A DNA stretch of 34,714 bases from CAZWEZ01 sp964632795 (GTDB lineage Bacteria > Pseudomonadota > Alphaproteobacteria > Rhodospirillales > 2-02-FULL-58-16), in NCBI GenBank assembly GCA_964632795.1, contig CAZWEZ010000032.1, positions 1 to 34,714 of the forward strand, read 5' to 3'. Position 1 is the stretch's first letter; each line of letters opens with the position of its first letter. This document shows positions 1-7,422 of the stretch, one piece after another. The position numbers were made by a program, and so were the translations under genes. Under the pieces are notes generated by a model. It saw only the letters and a list, made by a program, of their open reading frames with translations. It ran no database searches and was not told where the DNA came from.

Positions 1-55
1 GAGCAGCGGACTGAAAATCCGCGTGTCGGTGGTTCGATTCCGCCCCTGGGCACCA
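1..55 (+). tRNA. tRNA-Phe(GAA), 3' part
   Basis: The window opens inside a tRNA. A 5-bp anticodon stem (GCGGA/TCCGC) carries the loop CTGAAAA, giving anticodon GAA for phenylalanine. It is followed by a variable region, a T arm with stem GGTGG/CCGCC and loop TTCGATT (28-44), the acceptor 3' strand CCTGGGC (45-51), discriminator A and an encoded CCA (53-55). The 5' half (acceptor 5' strand, D arm) lies before the window. The flank downstream is full of gene fragments, as often seen where tRNA 3' ends serve as integration sites, but no integrase is visible here. Confidence 0.95.
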
Positions 56-298
56 CATATTTCAATAGCTTAGCGGAACTTTGCAAATCCACCATTTGCC
101 TCGGGTAAGCAATAGGTAAGCGCACGGCGCGATTTCGACCCTTCCGGGGTGGGTAGCGACGTCCCAGAAAATGCGCCCCAGCGGCCCGGAAATCGGCTTG
201 GAAGGGCTATTTGTGTCGCCGGCAATCATGGCCGTCGGTTTCGTCGGCGCCGGGGGCTAATGCACCCAGGCCCCCTCCGGCCGCTCCTTCGCCAGCAG
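56..298. other. Region without a supported gene after tRNA-Phe
   Basis: No credible gene, RNA or promoter is seen here. Short open frames lack recognisable protein content. The sequence has two close copies of GGTAAGC (positions about 104-121), too short to call an attachment repeat. It leads straight into the truncated oxidoreductase fragment, so it probably represents a deletion or insertion junction. Confidence 0.4.
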
Positions 299-673
299 TT
301 CATCCACGGCCGCTACGATCTCACGGGACGCGATGTGCGCGACCAGGGCCGGTTCGAGGATTCGATCGGCATTTGCCCGGAATTTCTCGATGGATACCGC
401 ACCCTGGTCCTGCCGACGACCGGCAGGTACTTCCAAATTCCTTATGGGATCATGGTCCCCCGGGACATGGAGAACCTGCTTGTCGCGGGCCGCTGCGTCG
501 CCGGCGACACCATTTCCCACGCCGCCACCCGGGGCATGATGTGTTGTACCGTCACCGGCCAGGGCGCGGGCGTGGCGGCCGCCGTTTCGGTCAAGGACGG
601 CGTGCGTTGCGGTGATGTGGATATAAAGAGAGTCCAGGGCGCGCTCGAAAAACAGGGCGTTCGCGTTTTCTAG
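299..673 (+). pseudogene. 3' fragment of FAD-dependent oxidoreductase gene
   Basis: About 124 codons match the C-terminal end of the FAD-dependent oxidoreductase family (PF12831-like): an RFEDSIGI stretch, then LPTTGRYFQIPYG, and the FAD-closing segment NLLVAGRCVAGDTISHAATR followed by TGQGAGVAA. The family is normally several hundred residues long and begins with a GxGxxG FAD-binding motif. That N-terminal part is absent, and the reading frame 5' of codon 299 turns into low-quality arginine/proline-rich translation with no family resemblance. The frame ends in a normal stop (TAG, 671-673). I read this as the surviving 3' end of a broken gene. The fragment could be translated only from a fortuitous upstream start. 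Confidence 0.8.
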
Positions 674-739
674 ACTGGGCCATCATCCTGGAATACCTCC
701 CCCAAACGGCGAAACCCCCAGGTTTCCCTGGGGGCTTCG

Positions 740-1006
740 ATGGTGGGCGCGGCGGTGGAGGACGACAGCGGGATCTCGTTGTCGGCCGCCGATACCGGAA
801 TCAGCATCGCCGCCAAGGACCTCTCCGCCCGCGACACCCCCGGCACCGGGCTCGGCATCCCGATCGTCAAGTCGTTGATCGAACTTCACGGTGGAATCCT
901 GATCATCGAAGGCGAAGCCGGAAAAGGCACTACCGTTACCATTCGCTTCCCGTCCGAGCGCACAAACAGTTGTATAATGAACGTCTTTTCGTTATTCCAT
1001 AATTAG
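740..1006 (+). pseudogene. 3' fragment of sensor histidine kinase (HATPase_c)
   Basis: The frame encodes the end of a histidine-kinase ATPase domain: a G1-like box (ADTGISI), an F/G2-like stretch (GTGLGIPIVKSLIELHGG) and the closing segment GKGTTVTIRFP. The dimerisation domain with the phospho-accepting histidine and the N box are missing, so the piece cannot be a working kinase. It lies directly behind the oxidoreductase fragment in the same orientation, so two unrelated genes have been cut and joined. The G1 box reads DTGIS rather than the usual DTGIG, consistent with decay. Confidence 0.75.
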
Positions 1007-1035
1007 AGGTTCAACGACCCTGCGGTCGCGCTTGT

Positions 1036-2244
1036 TCACTTAACAGGGACGTTGCGGTCTTGGCTGGTGAGTATCTCACATCCCGTTTTAGTGACGGCGA
1101 TTGACTCGCTGGTGCCGATGACGAACTGTTTTGGAATTCGCCACGCGTAAGGGGTATGGAAGGTCATGCCCGCCACCAGTTCAAAATCTTTCGTCCCGGA
1201 AAGGTACGCTGGTCCATCGGTCCATGTGGGTGGAAATCCCAGTCCTATCGAATAGCCGTAGTGGCCCGACCGGAAAATCTCATCGTCCAGCGACCCGATC
1301 ACGGCCATGGCCTCATTGGCGACGTCGCGGCTGCTGCGACCGGCGCGCACCGCGCCATAGAGTGTTTCGAGCGCCGCAAGTTGGGTATCGATCATGCGTT
1401 GTTGCAGATCGGTTGGCTTGGCCGTCAACACGGTTCGCATCACGGGTGATGTATAGCGGTGGTAACAGGCGCCGAATTCAAGCTGAACCGGATCACCGGC
1501 CACAATGGGATGACGCTTGAAAGTAGTATGAAAATAGCCCGTCCGATGCCCTGCGTTGACGATGGGATCAATGGAGAAAAATTCCGATCCTTGTTCGATC
1601 ATCACGTTGGCGGCGACGGCCGCAATATCGTTCTCGGTCTTGCCCGGCTCGACCGCATTGATGGCGGCATCCATGCCAGCCATGGTTATTTTTGCCGAGG
1701 TCCGCATGTAGGCCAATTCCGCGGGCGACTTTGTCACACGTACGTCAAACATCAACAGCGTGGCATCCACGAACCGGGCATCGGACAGCTTGGCTCGCAG
1801 GGTGTCCATCAACCGAGCATCAAGCGGCCCGCGATTGCCCATTTCGATGCGGCCGGCCTGCACGCCAATGCGGCTCTGTCCATACCCGCGATCGGTCAAT
1901 ATCGTCGCTAGTTGAGTTGGAACGGCATCGGCGCCGACCCAGTCAAACAGTTCAAAATCCTCAATCTCACCATGAAGGACAGCGCAGGATGCTTCGATCT
2001 CCCCGACCTGCATGAAAGGTTGGTTGCTCAAAGGCAAAATCAGACATGCGTACGCGTCCGGCCACAGGGTCTGATAACCTGTTAGATAACAAAGGTCGAC
2101 GGCACTGTGTACCAGCAACACTTCGATTTCGCTTTCTGCCATTTGTTTGCGCACGCGAGTTAGCCGAGCCGCGTATTCATCAGATGGGAACGACAACTCC
2201 CTGGGCACCGATCCGTTCAATAGTGCTTCGAGATAGTTTTCCAT
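1036..2244 (-). CDS. M24-family hydrolase, ectoine hydrolase/creatinase-like
   Basis: A 402-residue protein with the two-domain layout of M24 enzymes (N-terminal creatinase domain to about residue 165, pita-bread catalytic domain after it). Length matches creatinase and ectoine hydrolase (DoeA/EutD). The five metal ligands of true methionine/proline aminopeptidases are mostly replaced: E256 instead of Asp in the DxG motif, P267 in the SDxTR-like position, Y331 in GYSIG where GHGIG is expected, H363 in FHTP; only E380 is kept. The same type of loss is known in non-peptidase M24 members such as creatinase and DoeA, so a role in cleaving a small C-N compound is more likely than peptide cleavage. 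The start ATG at 2244 has a GGAG ribosome site seven to eight bases upstream. There is no partner gene (DoeB-type deacetylase) beside it, although an M20 enzyme lies 1.2 kb away. Substrate is uncertain. Confidence 0.75.
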   Translation of the reverse strand: MENYLEALLNGSVPRELSFPSDEYAARLTRVRKQMAESEIEVLLVHSAVDLCYLTGYQTLWPDAYACLILPLSNQPFMQVGEIEASCAVLHGEIEDFELFDWVGADAVPTQLATILTDRGYGQSRIGVQAGRIEMGNRGPLDARLMDTLRAKLSDARFVDATLLMFDVRVTKSPAELAYMRTSAKITMAGMDAAINAVEPGKTENDIAAVAANVMIEQGSEFFSIDPIVNAGHRTGYFHTTFKRHPIVAGDPVQLEFGACYHRYTSPVMRTVLTAKPTDLQQRMIDTQLAALETLYGAVRAGRSSRDVANEAMAVIGSLDDEIFRSGHYGYSIGLGFPPTWTDGPAYLSGTKDFELVAGMTFHTPYAWRIPKQFVIGTSESIAVTKTGCEILTSQDRNVPVK

Positions 2245-2294
2245 TGCTTGTCTCCAGAAAGGTTATCTTGTTCACTCGTGATTGGCCTGCCCTA

Positions 2295-2447
2295 AGTTCC
2301 GGTGACATGATACTTAATTGTCTCTCCCACTCTCCGGTGTTAGGTTTTTCTCATGGCACGATTTGCGCGGGTGGCAGCGACGGGCATTCCTCATCATGTG
2401 ACCCCAATTAAGTATCATGTCACGGGAACTCCTGTCACCGGAACTCC
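2295..2447 (+). mobile_element. Decayed RAYT (REP-associated tyrosine transposase) element
   Basis: Inverted repeats of 26 bp with one mismatch (2295-2320 and 2405-2430; perfect 19-bp core GTGACATGATACTTAATTG) enclose a start codon at 2353 and 17 codons reading MARFARVAATGIPHHVT. That peptide is the characteristic N-terminus of REP-associated tyrosine transposases (Y1_Tnp, PF01797). The rest of the transposase, including the HUH motif and catalytic Tyr, is deleted. Beyond the right repeat, a 15-bp unit TGTCACSGGAACTCC occurs twice in tandem (2419-2447). The element is thus a MITE-like remnant. Its repeat core resembles the much larger palindrome at 9123-9263. Confidence 0.75.
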
Positions 2448-2889
2448 AGGCCTGTTTTCCGTCATCCGCTCGGCCTTCGTGGCCGTGGTCGTGGGGTTCG
2501 TCGGCGGGGCGTTGCCGGCGTTGGGGGCCGATCTCGAGGTCTCGGTCACCGGGCTGGGCAGCGACCAGGGGGACGTCCACATCGCACTCTACGACCGGCC
2601 CGACGCCTTTCCCGACAGCGAGGGCATGGTGGCCGAGCTGCACACCGCCGTCTCGGGAGGCGTCGCCCGGGCCCGCTTCGCGGGCCTCGAGCCGGGGCCC
2701 TACGCGGTCGCCGTCTACCACGACGAGAACGCCAACCACGAGTTCGATCAGGGGTTCCTGTGGCTCCCCTTGGAGGACTATGGGTTCTCCAACGGCGCCA
2801 GGGCGCTGCTGAGGGCGCCGACCTTCGAGGCCGCCGCCTTCCCCCTGCCCCCCGAAGGCGCCGCGATCACCATCGACATCACGCGCTGA
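2353..2889 (+). CDS. DUF2141 secreted protein with RAYT-derived N-terminus
   Basis: A 178-codon frame. Residues about 58-178 match DUF2141 proteins (GLGSDQGDVHIALYD near the start, a YAVAVYHDENANHEFD motif in the middle), small exported proteins of unknown function. A signal-peptide-like segment runs from about residue 39 to 57 (hydrophobic VAVVVGFVGG, cleavage likely after ALPALGA). The first 17 residues come from the transposase remnant, and residues 18-33 from the element's right end. No ATG occurs between the element and the signal peptide, so either the gene has been given a new start by the insertion, or a GTG inside the signal region (weakly supported) is used, or the gene is silent. 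Frame is intact throughout, which favours some expression. The ribosome site before 2353 is poor. Confidence 0.65.
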   Translation: MARFARVAATGIPHHVTPIKYHVTGTPVTGTPGLFSVIRSAFVAVVVGFVGGALPALGADLEVSVTGLGSDQGDVHIALYDRPDAFPDSEGMVAELHTAVSGGVARARFAGLEPGPYAVAVYHDENANHEFDQGFLWLPLEDYGFSNGARALLRAPTFEAAAFPLPPEGAAITIDITR

Positions 2890-2919
2890 CCCCCGGCGCA
2901 AGACGAACCTACCGCTTGC

Positions 2920-3195
2920 CTATCGCTTGAGGTCGCGATAGAAGTTTTGGTGGCTGCCGAGGGCCAGGAGTTTGATCGCGTTGTCGGCTTCCTGGTACGC
3001 GTAGGCCAACAGGACCGGATGCCGGTCCATCCTGAACTTGTGGATCCGGACACCCGCCAAGTCGCCGACCTTGGCCTCGCCGCGCAAGGGATCGGCTCTC
3101 AGTGTGCGAACCGCCGCGTCCAGGTCCAGCTTCTGCTTCGCGTGGAGCCGTTTGACCGCCCGTTTGAAGGTTGGGGTTTGGCGGAGACGCACCAT
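2920..3195 (-). CDS. Type II toxin, RelE/ParE superfamily
   Basis: A 91-residue basic protein beginning MVRLRQTPTFKRAVKRLH and ending with SHQNFYRDLKR, typical of RelE/ParE-fold toxins: an N-terminal helix pair, an LRADPLRGEAKVGDLAGVRIHKFR strand region and a C-terminal LLALGSHQNFY strand. ParE members poison gyrase and RelE members cut mRNA; the sequence alone does not decide between them. The ATG (3195-3193) shares one base with the TGA of the upstream antitoxin gene, the usual translationally coupled antitoxin-then-toxin order. Confidence 0.8.
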   Translation of the reverse strand: MVRLRQTPTFKRAVKRLHAKQKLDLDAAVRTLRADPLRGEAKVGDLAGVRIHKFRMDRHPVLLAYAYQEADNAIKLLALGSHQNFYRDLKR

Positions 3196-3404
3196 CAATC
3201 GAAGCTGTAGTCTTCGACGGGGTCTTCCTGCTGGGCGATCAGAATGTCCTTGATCACCGAGAACGGCAGATCGGGGTTTTCCTCGGCGATCTTGCCCATG
3301 CGCGACCAATACTCGATCTGCCTGGGCAGCGAGCGGTGTTGAATGGCGCCATAGCGCTTGGCTTCGGCCACCAGATCTTCCGACAGTTTGACGTTCACAG
3401 CCAT
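3195..3404 (-). CDS. ParD-like antitoxin
   Basis: A 69-residue protein: MAVNVKLSEDLVAEAKRYG is a ribbon-helix-helix type DNA-binding start, followed by HRSLPRQIEYWSRMGKIAEENPDLPF and an acidic tail (QQEDPVEDYSFD), matching the ParD-like antitoxin family (PF11903). The RHH part should bind the promoter as a dimer, and the tail should wrap the toxin. ATG at 3404 was chosen because it begins the conserved MAVNVKL and follows a purine-rich GGGGG stretch; a TTG at 3431 in the same frame would add nine residues. It precedes and touches the toxin gene. Confidence 0.8.
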   Translation of the reverse strand: MAVNVKLSEDLVAEAKRYGAIQHRSLPRQIEYWSRMGKIAEENPDLPFSVIKDILIAQQEDPVEDYSFD

Positions 3405-3424
3405 CAGGAAACCCCCATTAATAG

Positions 3425-3449
3425 GGTCCAATATAGATCATTTAGGACC
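3425..3449. promoter_or_regulatory. Candidate toxin-antitoxin operator
   Basis: Arms GGTCC (3425-3429) and GGACC (3445-3449) form an inverted repeat around an AT-rich centre about 20 bp upstream of the antitoxin start. Position and AT-rich core fit an autoregulatory ribbon-helix-helix operator overlapping the promoter. The short arms make this a suggestion only. Confidence 0.4.
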
Positions 3450-3492
3450 AAAATGGAACCCTTTGCGGTGATAACGGGCTATCCCGTCTTCG

Positions 3493-4806
3493 TCACGCCG
3501 GCTCCAGGCCGCACCATTGGGCGATGAACAGGGCGATGGTGCCGGTGATGCGCTTGATGGATTCGATGCTGACCCGTTCGTCGAAGCCGTGGATGTTGTC
3601 GGACCTGGGACCGTAGACCAGGCACGGGCAGTCGTCGTAGAGCACGAACACCCGGCCGTCGAGGTAGCCCGGCGTGGTGAAGGATTCGAGACTCCCGCCG
3701 AAGCTTCCGGCGTGGGCCCTGGCCAGGACCTTCTCCGCCTCGCTGCCCTCCTCCAGCACGTAGCCCTCGGCGAAGAAGCCGGTGTATTCGACCTCGGGCG
3801 GGTTGTTGGACAGGAACGGATCGGCGTTGGCGGCGTCGCGGATGCAGGCCTCGATCTCCCTGGCCGCGTCCCGTGGATCGATGCCGGGGTAGATGGCGAT
3901 CCGGCAGTCGAAGTGGCACCAGGCCGGCACCGCCGACGGCCAGTCGCCGCCGGCGATCTGGCCGATCAGCAGGTTGATGGGATGGTCCAGGTCCTCGAAG
4001 TGGCGCTGCTCCCCCTTGCCGGCGTTCCACGCCTCCTCCAGGACGTGCAGCGCCTGGATCAGGGTGTAGGCCTTCTCGATGGCGTTGGCGCCGGTGCCGG
4101 CGATGCGGGTGTGGACCGGCACCCCGGAGACGTGGACCCGGAACCAGATCACCCCGGTATTGGCCCTCACCAGCTTGTCGTCCTCGGGTTCGGGGATGAT
4201 CGCCGCGTCGGCCTTGTAGCCCCGGATCAGGCACGACAGGGCGCCGTTGCCGGTGCATTCCTCCTCGCATACCGACTGGACGTGGACGGTGGAAGCCGGC
4301 CGGTAGCCGAGCCGCCCCAGAGCGTCCAGCGCGAAAATGTTGGCGGTCAGCCCCGCCTTCATGTCGCCCCCGCCCCGCCCGTAGAGCCAGTCGCCGTCGA
4401 TGCGCGGCTCGAACGGCGGGCTGGTCCAGCGTTCGGCCGGCCCGGTGGGGACGACGTCGATGTGGCCGTTGAGGATCAGCGAGCGGCCGATCTCGTTGCC
4501 GGGACGGTGGGTGGCGACCACGTTCAGGGCGTTGTCGTAGCTCACCTTGACCGGCGAGAAGCCGGGATGGTTCTCGATCTCGGCAACCTCGATCGCCCAG
4601 CGGTCCATGGCGTAGCCGCGCTTCTCCAGCGCCCGGTAGATGAAGTCCTGGGCGGTGTGTTCCCGGCCGCGCAGGGACGGATAGCGGACCAGCTCGCGGG
4701 TGAACTCGAGCTGGGCGTCGAACCCCTCGTCCACCGACATTAAGAGGGCGTCGCGCATCTCGGCGCTCAGGGGATGGGTGGGGTTGGTGTAGTCCTGTCC
4801 GGTCAT
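3493..4806 (-). CDS. M20 family peptidase/deacylase (ArgE/DapE type)
   Basis: A 437-residue cytoplasmic zinc hydrolase. Metal-site motifs of the M20 family are all visible: GHIDVVP (H115, D117), GRGGGDMKAG (bridging D148), the catalytic base and ligand in CEEE (residues 180-183), PEPED further on, and the C-terminal ligand in DNIHGFDERV. A lid/dimerisation domain lies between, at roughly residues 215-330. The family removes acyl or aminoacyl groups from amino-acid derivatives (acetylornithine deacetylase, succinyl-diaminopimelate desuccinylase and many others). It is separated by only 2 bp from the amidinotransferase-fold gene upstream, so the two are co-transcribed and probably act on the same guanidino- or amino-acid-derived compound. 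ATG 4806 was chosen because upstream codons are read from the neighbouring gene in another frame. The exact substrate is unknown. Confidence 0.85.
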   Translation of the reverse strand: MTGQDYTNPTHPLSAEMRDALLMSVDEGFDAQLEFTRELVRYPSLRGREHTAQDFIYRALEKRGYAMDRWAIEVAEIENHPGFSPVKVSYDNALNVVATHRPGNEIGRSLILNGHIDVVPTGPAERWTSPPFEPRIDGDWLYGRGGGDMKAGLTANIFALDALGRLGYRPASTVHVQSVCEEECTGNGALSCLIRGYKADAAIIPEPEDDKLVRANTGVIWFRVHVSGVPVHTRIAGTGANAIEKAYTLIQALHVLEEAWNAGKGEQRHFEDLDHPINLLIGQIAGGDWPSAVPAWCHFDCRIAIYPGIDPRDAAREIEACIRDAANADPFLSNNPPEVEYTGFFAEGYVLEEGSEAEKVLARAHAGSFGGSLESFTTPGYLDGRVFVLYDDCPCLVYGPRSDNIHGFDERVSIESIKRITGTIALFIAQWCGLEPA

Positions 4807-4808
4807 GC

Positions 4809-5798
4809 CTATTCGGCGTCGCGCGCCACGGGCAGGGTCGAGCACCGGATGTCGCCGCCGAAGAACCCGAGGTCGGCGGCCGGCAGGGGGATCGGCGTCA
4901 CCGAGCGTTTGTCCAACTCGTCCATCACCCGGGTGTTGCGGTCGTCGATCATGTAGGTCGCCTGGTCCAGGCTGACCCCGACGGTGGCGAAGGTCCGGGC
5001 CTCGTCCTCGCGCAACTCGATGATCTCCCAGTCCCCGAGCGGCTCGGGCAGGCCGTCGACGATGCTCGGCAGGTAGGCCAGCAACAGTCCCTCGCGGATC
5101 AGGCACAGCACGCCCAGCCCGTGGAGCATGTTGCCCTCGACAGCCATCGCATGAACCCGGTAGCCGTAGGGCTCGATGTAGCGGGCCAGCCAGTCGATCC
5201 CCGCCTGGTTGGAGCACAGCAGGTCGTTGCGGCCGACGATGACGTCCTGGCCGCAAATCAATATGTCGCCGCCTTCGAGGAACGGCCCCGGTCCTTCCGC
5301 CGAGGGGTCGAACGGGGTGGCGTGGGGAACCGCCACGTGGTGGGCCTCGGGGTCGTCCTCGATCATCCCCATGACCGCCTCGCGCAGCGGGAACACCTCC
5401 TTGCGCCGGTAGGCGCGGCGGATGTTGAGCTCCAGGAAGTGGGTGCCCAGGACGTAGACCGGATCGGCCGCATAGAGCCCCGAGTGGCCCTCCTGGAGGC
5501 TGTCCAGATAGGCCTTCTCGCTGTCCGTATAGGGGCGCGGACGGCGCACCGCGACGCCGTGCTTCTTGTAGGTGGCGACGATGTTCTCCAGTTGCGCGGC
5601 GGCCCGTTCCAGGCGCTCGGGCATCGCCTCGCCGACCTTCAGCACCCGGCCGCCGGTGGCCTCCAGGGCGGCGCGAAGCTCGGGGTTGTAGTGTTCCAGG
5701 CCGGGCCCGTAGGGCGGCAGCGTGAAGTCGTCAAGGATGCCGACCACCACCTCGCGCAGTTTCCCGTACTCGCTGTGAACCCCGAACCGGTTGCTCAT
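4809..5798 (-). CDS. Amidinotransferase/arginine deiminase-fold protein
   Basis: A 329-residue protein of the guanidino-group-modifying superfamily (glycine/inosamine amidinotransferases, arginine deiminases, dimethylargininase). It starts with NRFGVHSEYGKLREVVVG, keeps EGGD (residues 175-178), a His in MLHGLG (H226) followed by REGLLLAY, and the nucleophile Cys in FGGDIRCSTLP (C319). These are the family's catalytic elements. The usual Asp two residues after the His is replaced in this protein (HGLG instead of HxD), so mechanism or substrate may differ. ATG at 5798 is preceded directly by an in-frame GTG (5801); no strong ribosome site helps to choose. It is the first gene of an operon with the M20 hydrolase, which suggests guanidino-compound metabolism. 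Whether it transfers an amidino group or hydrolyses it cannot be decided. Confidence 0.75.
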   Translation of the reverse strand: MSNRFGVHSEYGKLREVVVGILDDFTLPPYGPGLEHYNPELRAALEATGGRVLKVGEAMPERLERAAAQLENIVATYKKHGVAVRRPRPYTDSEKAYLDSLQEGHSGLYAADPVYVLGTHFLELNIRRAYRRKEVFPLREAVMGMIEDDPEAHHVAVPHATPFDPSAEGPGPFLEGGDILICGQDVIVGRNDLLCSNQAGIDWLARYIEPYGYRVHAMAVEGNMLHGLGVLCLIREGLLLAYLPSIVDGLPEPLGDWEIIELREDEARTFATVGVSLDQATYMIDDRNTRVMDELDKRSVTPIPLPAADLGFFGGDIRCSTLPVARDAE

Positions 5799-6152
5799 CA
5801 CCGCAGGCCCTGTGGTCGTCGTGGAATATCACCGCATCAGGTTGTCGGATTAATTGGAAGTAATATCAAGGTTCTTCGACGCCCCAAGTGGAATTGGCGT
5901 GGCTTGCGTCGGACCGCGGCGAGGCAAGCTCTTGGGCTTGGAATGTCGGCTTGTCGTTCCAAGGCGCTGCTCGGACGGCAACGGTTCTGTGTACGGATTT
6001 GAGCCAGGAGGGAACATTAACGTACTGAATTCATTGCAACTAAACCCTACAATAATGACTGACACCTAACACCCTAAAAAAATATGTGCTGGAGCAGCAA
6101 CTTAAAGTAAGATGTGCCTTCAATCTTTCTCTATGTGGGAATCTTTGGGTAA
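5799..6152. other. Intergenic region, left edge of the AT-rich island
   Basis: No gene is supported here. The composition changes from GC-rich (left) to AT-rich from about 6010 onwards, with runs such as seven A residues near 6080. I see no clear riboswitch for the divergent amidinotransferase operon. A stop codon (TAA, 6150-6152) sits immediately before the next gene's ATG, which fixes that start at or after 6153. Confidence 0.4.
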
Positions 6153-7388
6153 ATGCCGATATCCAGCGAATTAAACAAGATCAAGTTTGTTGGCGAGCTT
6201 TCAGCGGAAGAAAACCTTCGGCTTCTTGCCGCCATGTACTCGATTGTCGAAAAAAAGGGTTTTGGAGACTTTACTCTCGACTTTTCTTCATGCAGTAAGG
6301 CTTATACATCACAAATGCTTTTGGTATGTGCTAGATGCCAATCATATTGGAAGCAGGGCATTGATGTATCTCTGGTTTTGCCTGCTGATAGGAGAATGGA
6401 AAGACTTTTTCTTAATACTAATTGGGCTCATTTGATTGATGGTCGGGCCTATGAACCTAGTCGTTTTCGTGGTTATACCCATGCACCAGCCATTAAGTTT
6501 ACTGATGGGAAAGAGCAGCATCAAGCGGTCAATAAGCTTCTTGACGTTTTGATGGCAGCTATAGCGCATTTCCAACGCGATGATATACGTTACATCGAGT
6601 GGGCGATTAATGAAATAACCGACAATGTGATAAATCACTCCGAATCTCCAGTAGGCGGATTTGTCCAAGTCACCAACTTTCGACAACGGCAACAGATAGA
6701 GCTTACTGTATGTGATGCCGGAATTGGGATTCCAGAATCACTGCGAACTTCTCATCAAGAGCTAAATTCAGATCGGGAAGCCCTTGATGTTGCTATTCGC
6801 GAGGGTGTGACTAGGGATAAAAGTTTTGGTCAGGGAAATGGCTTATATGGAACTTGGCGTATTGCCCAAAAGAGCGGAGGAGAATTTCAGATTATTTCCG
6901 GACATGCAGATTTGACTTCGTCGGAGCGAAAGGGATTGCATATTGGAAAGATTAACATACCAGTGAATGGCACACTTGTGAGGACAAGGATCGGTTACAG
7001 CCGCAAAATTGATCTGTCAGATGCACTGGTTTTCTCTGGAAGAGAGTATATTCCAGTTGATTACATTGAAACACACTTCGATGAAGATAAATTTGGAAAC
7101 ATAAATTTTGTCCTCAAGAACGAGGCAGATGGTTTTGGGTCCCGGGCGGCGGGTGAGCCAGTTAGACGGAAGTTATTAAATATCATTAATTGCTTAGATG
7201 GAGGCCGAGTATTAATTGATTGCAAAGATATTCCATTGGTTTCTAGCAGTTTTGCAGATGAGTTGTTTGGAAAATTGTTCATTGAAATGGGGCTCGTTGA
7301 GTTTACGACAAAGGTTGAATTCAAGAACCTCGATCCTTTGGTAAAAAATTTGATTGATCATGCTGTATTGCAGCGCATGAATCAGTGA
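6153..7388 (+). CDS. Fused STAS-like / HATPase / DUF4325 regulator
   Basis: A 411-residue soluble protein with three parts. Residues 1-100 look like a STAS-type fold (alternating strands and helices, FTLDFSSCSKAYTSQMLLV). Residues 125-285 are a GHKL ATPase: N box AINEITDNVINHS (E154, D157, N158, N161), G1 box CDAGIGIPESL (D188) and G2 box GQGNGLYG (226-233). Residues 325-405 match DUF4325 STAS-like domains (GSRAAGEPVRRK, VLIDCKDIPLVSSSFADELFGKL). It has no histidine-kinase dimerisation domain, so it resembles anti-sigma-factor or switch kinases (SpoIIAB/RsbW type) joined with antagonist-like STAS domains. The role is unknown. The gene is markedly richer in A+T than its neighbours, has a weak ribosome site and stands alone, all suggesting horizontal acquisition. 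Confidence 0.7.
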   Translation: MPISSELNKIKFVGELSAEENLRLLAAMYSIVEKKGFGDFTLDFSSCSKAYTSQMLLVCARCQSYWKQGIDVSLVLPADRRMERLFLNTNWAHLIDGRAYEPSRFRGYTHAPAIKFTDGKEQHQAVNKLLDVLMAAIAHFQRDDIRYIEWAINEITDNVINHSESPVGGFVQVTNFRQRQQIELTVCDAGIGIPESLRTSHQELNSDREALDVAIREGVTRDKSFGQGNGLYGTWRIAQKSGGEFQIISGHADLTSSERKGLHIGKINIPVNGTLVRTRIGYSRKIDLSDALVFSGREYIPVDYIETHFDEDKFGNINFVLKNEADGFGSRAAGEPVRRKLLNIINCLDGGRVLIDCKDIPLVSSSFADELFGKLFIEMGLVEFTTKVEFKNLDPLVKNLIDHAVLQRMNQ

Positions 7389-7422
7389 AGAGTTTATATT
7401 GGAGCACTTCGCATGCCGCTCC

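Noticed and set aside
104..121. Attachment site repeats behind tRNA-Phe
   Set aside because: The two GGTAAGC copies are only 7 bp and do not match the tRNA 3' end.
1010..1035. Terminator after the M24 gene
   Set aside because: CGACC/GGTCG gives only a 5-bp stem and there is no T-run after it on the minus strand.
5799..5880. Guanidine riboswitch before the amidinotransferase operon
   Set aside because: None of the conserved ykkC-type sequence elements is visible in the short leader.
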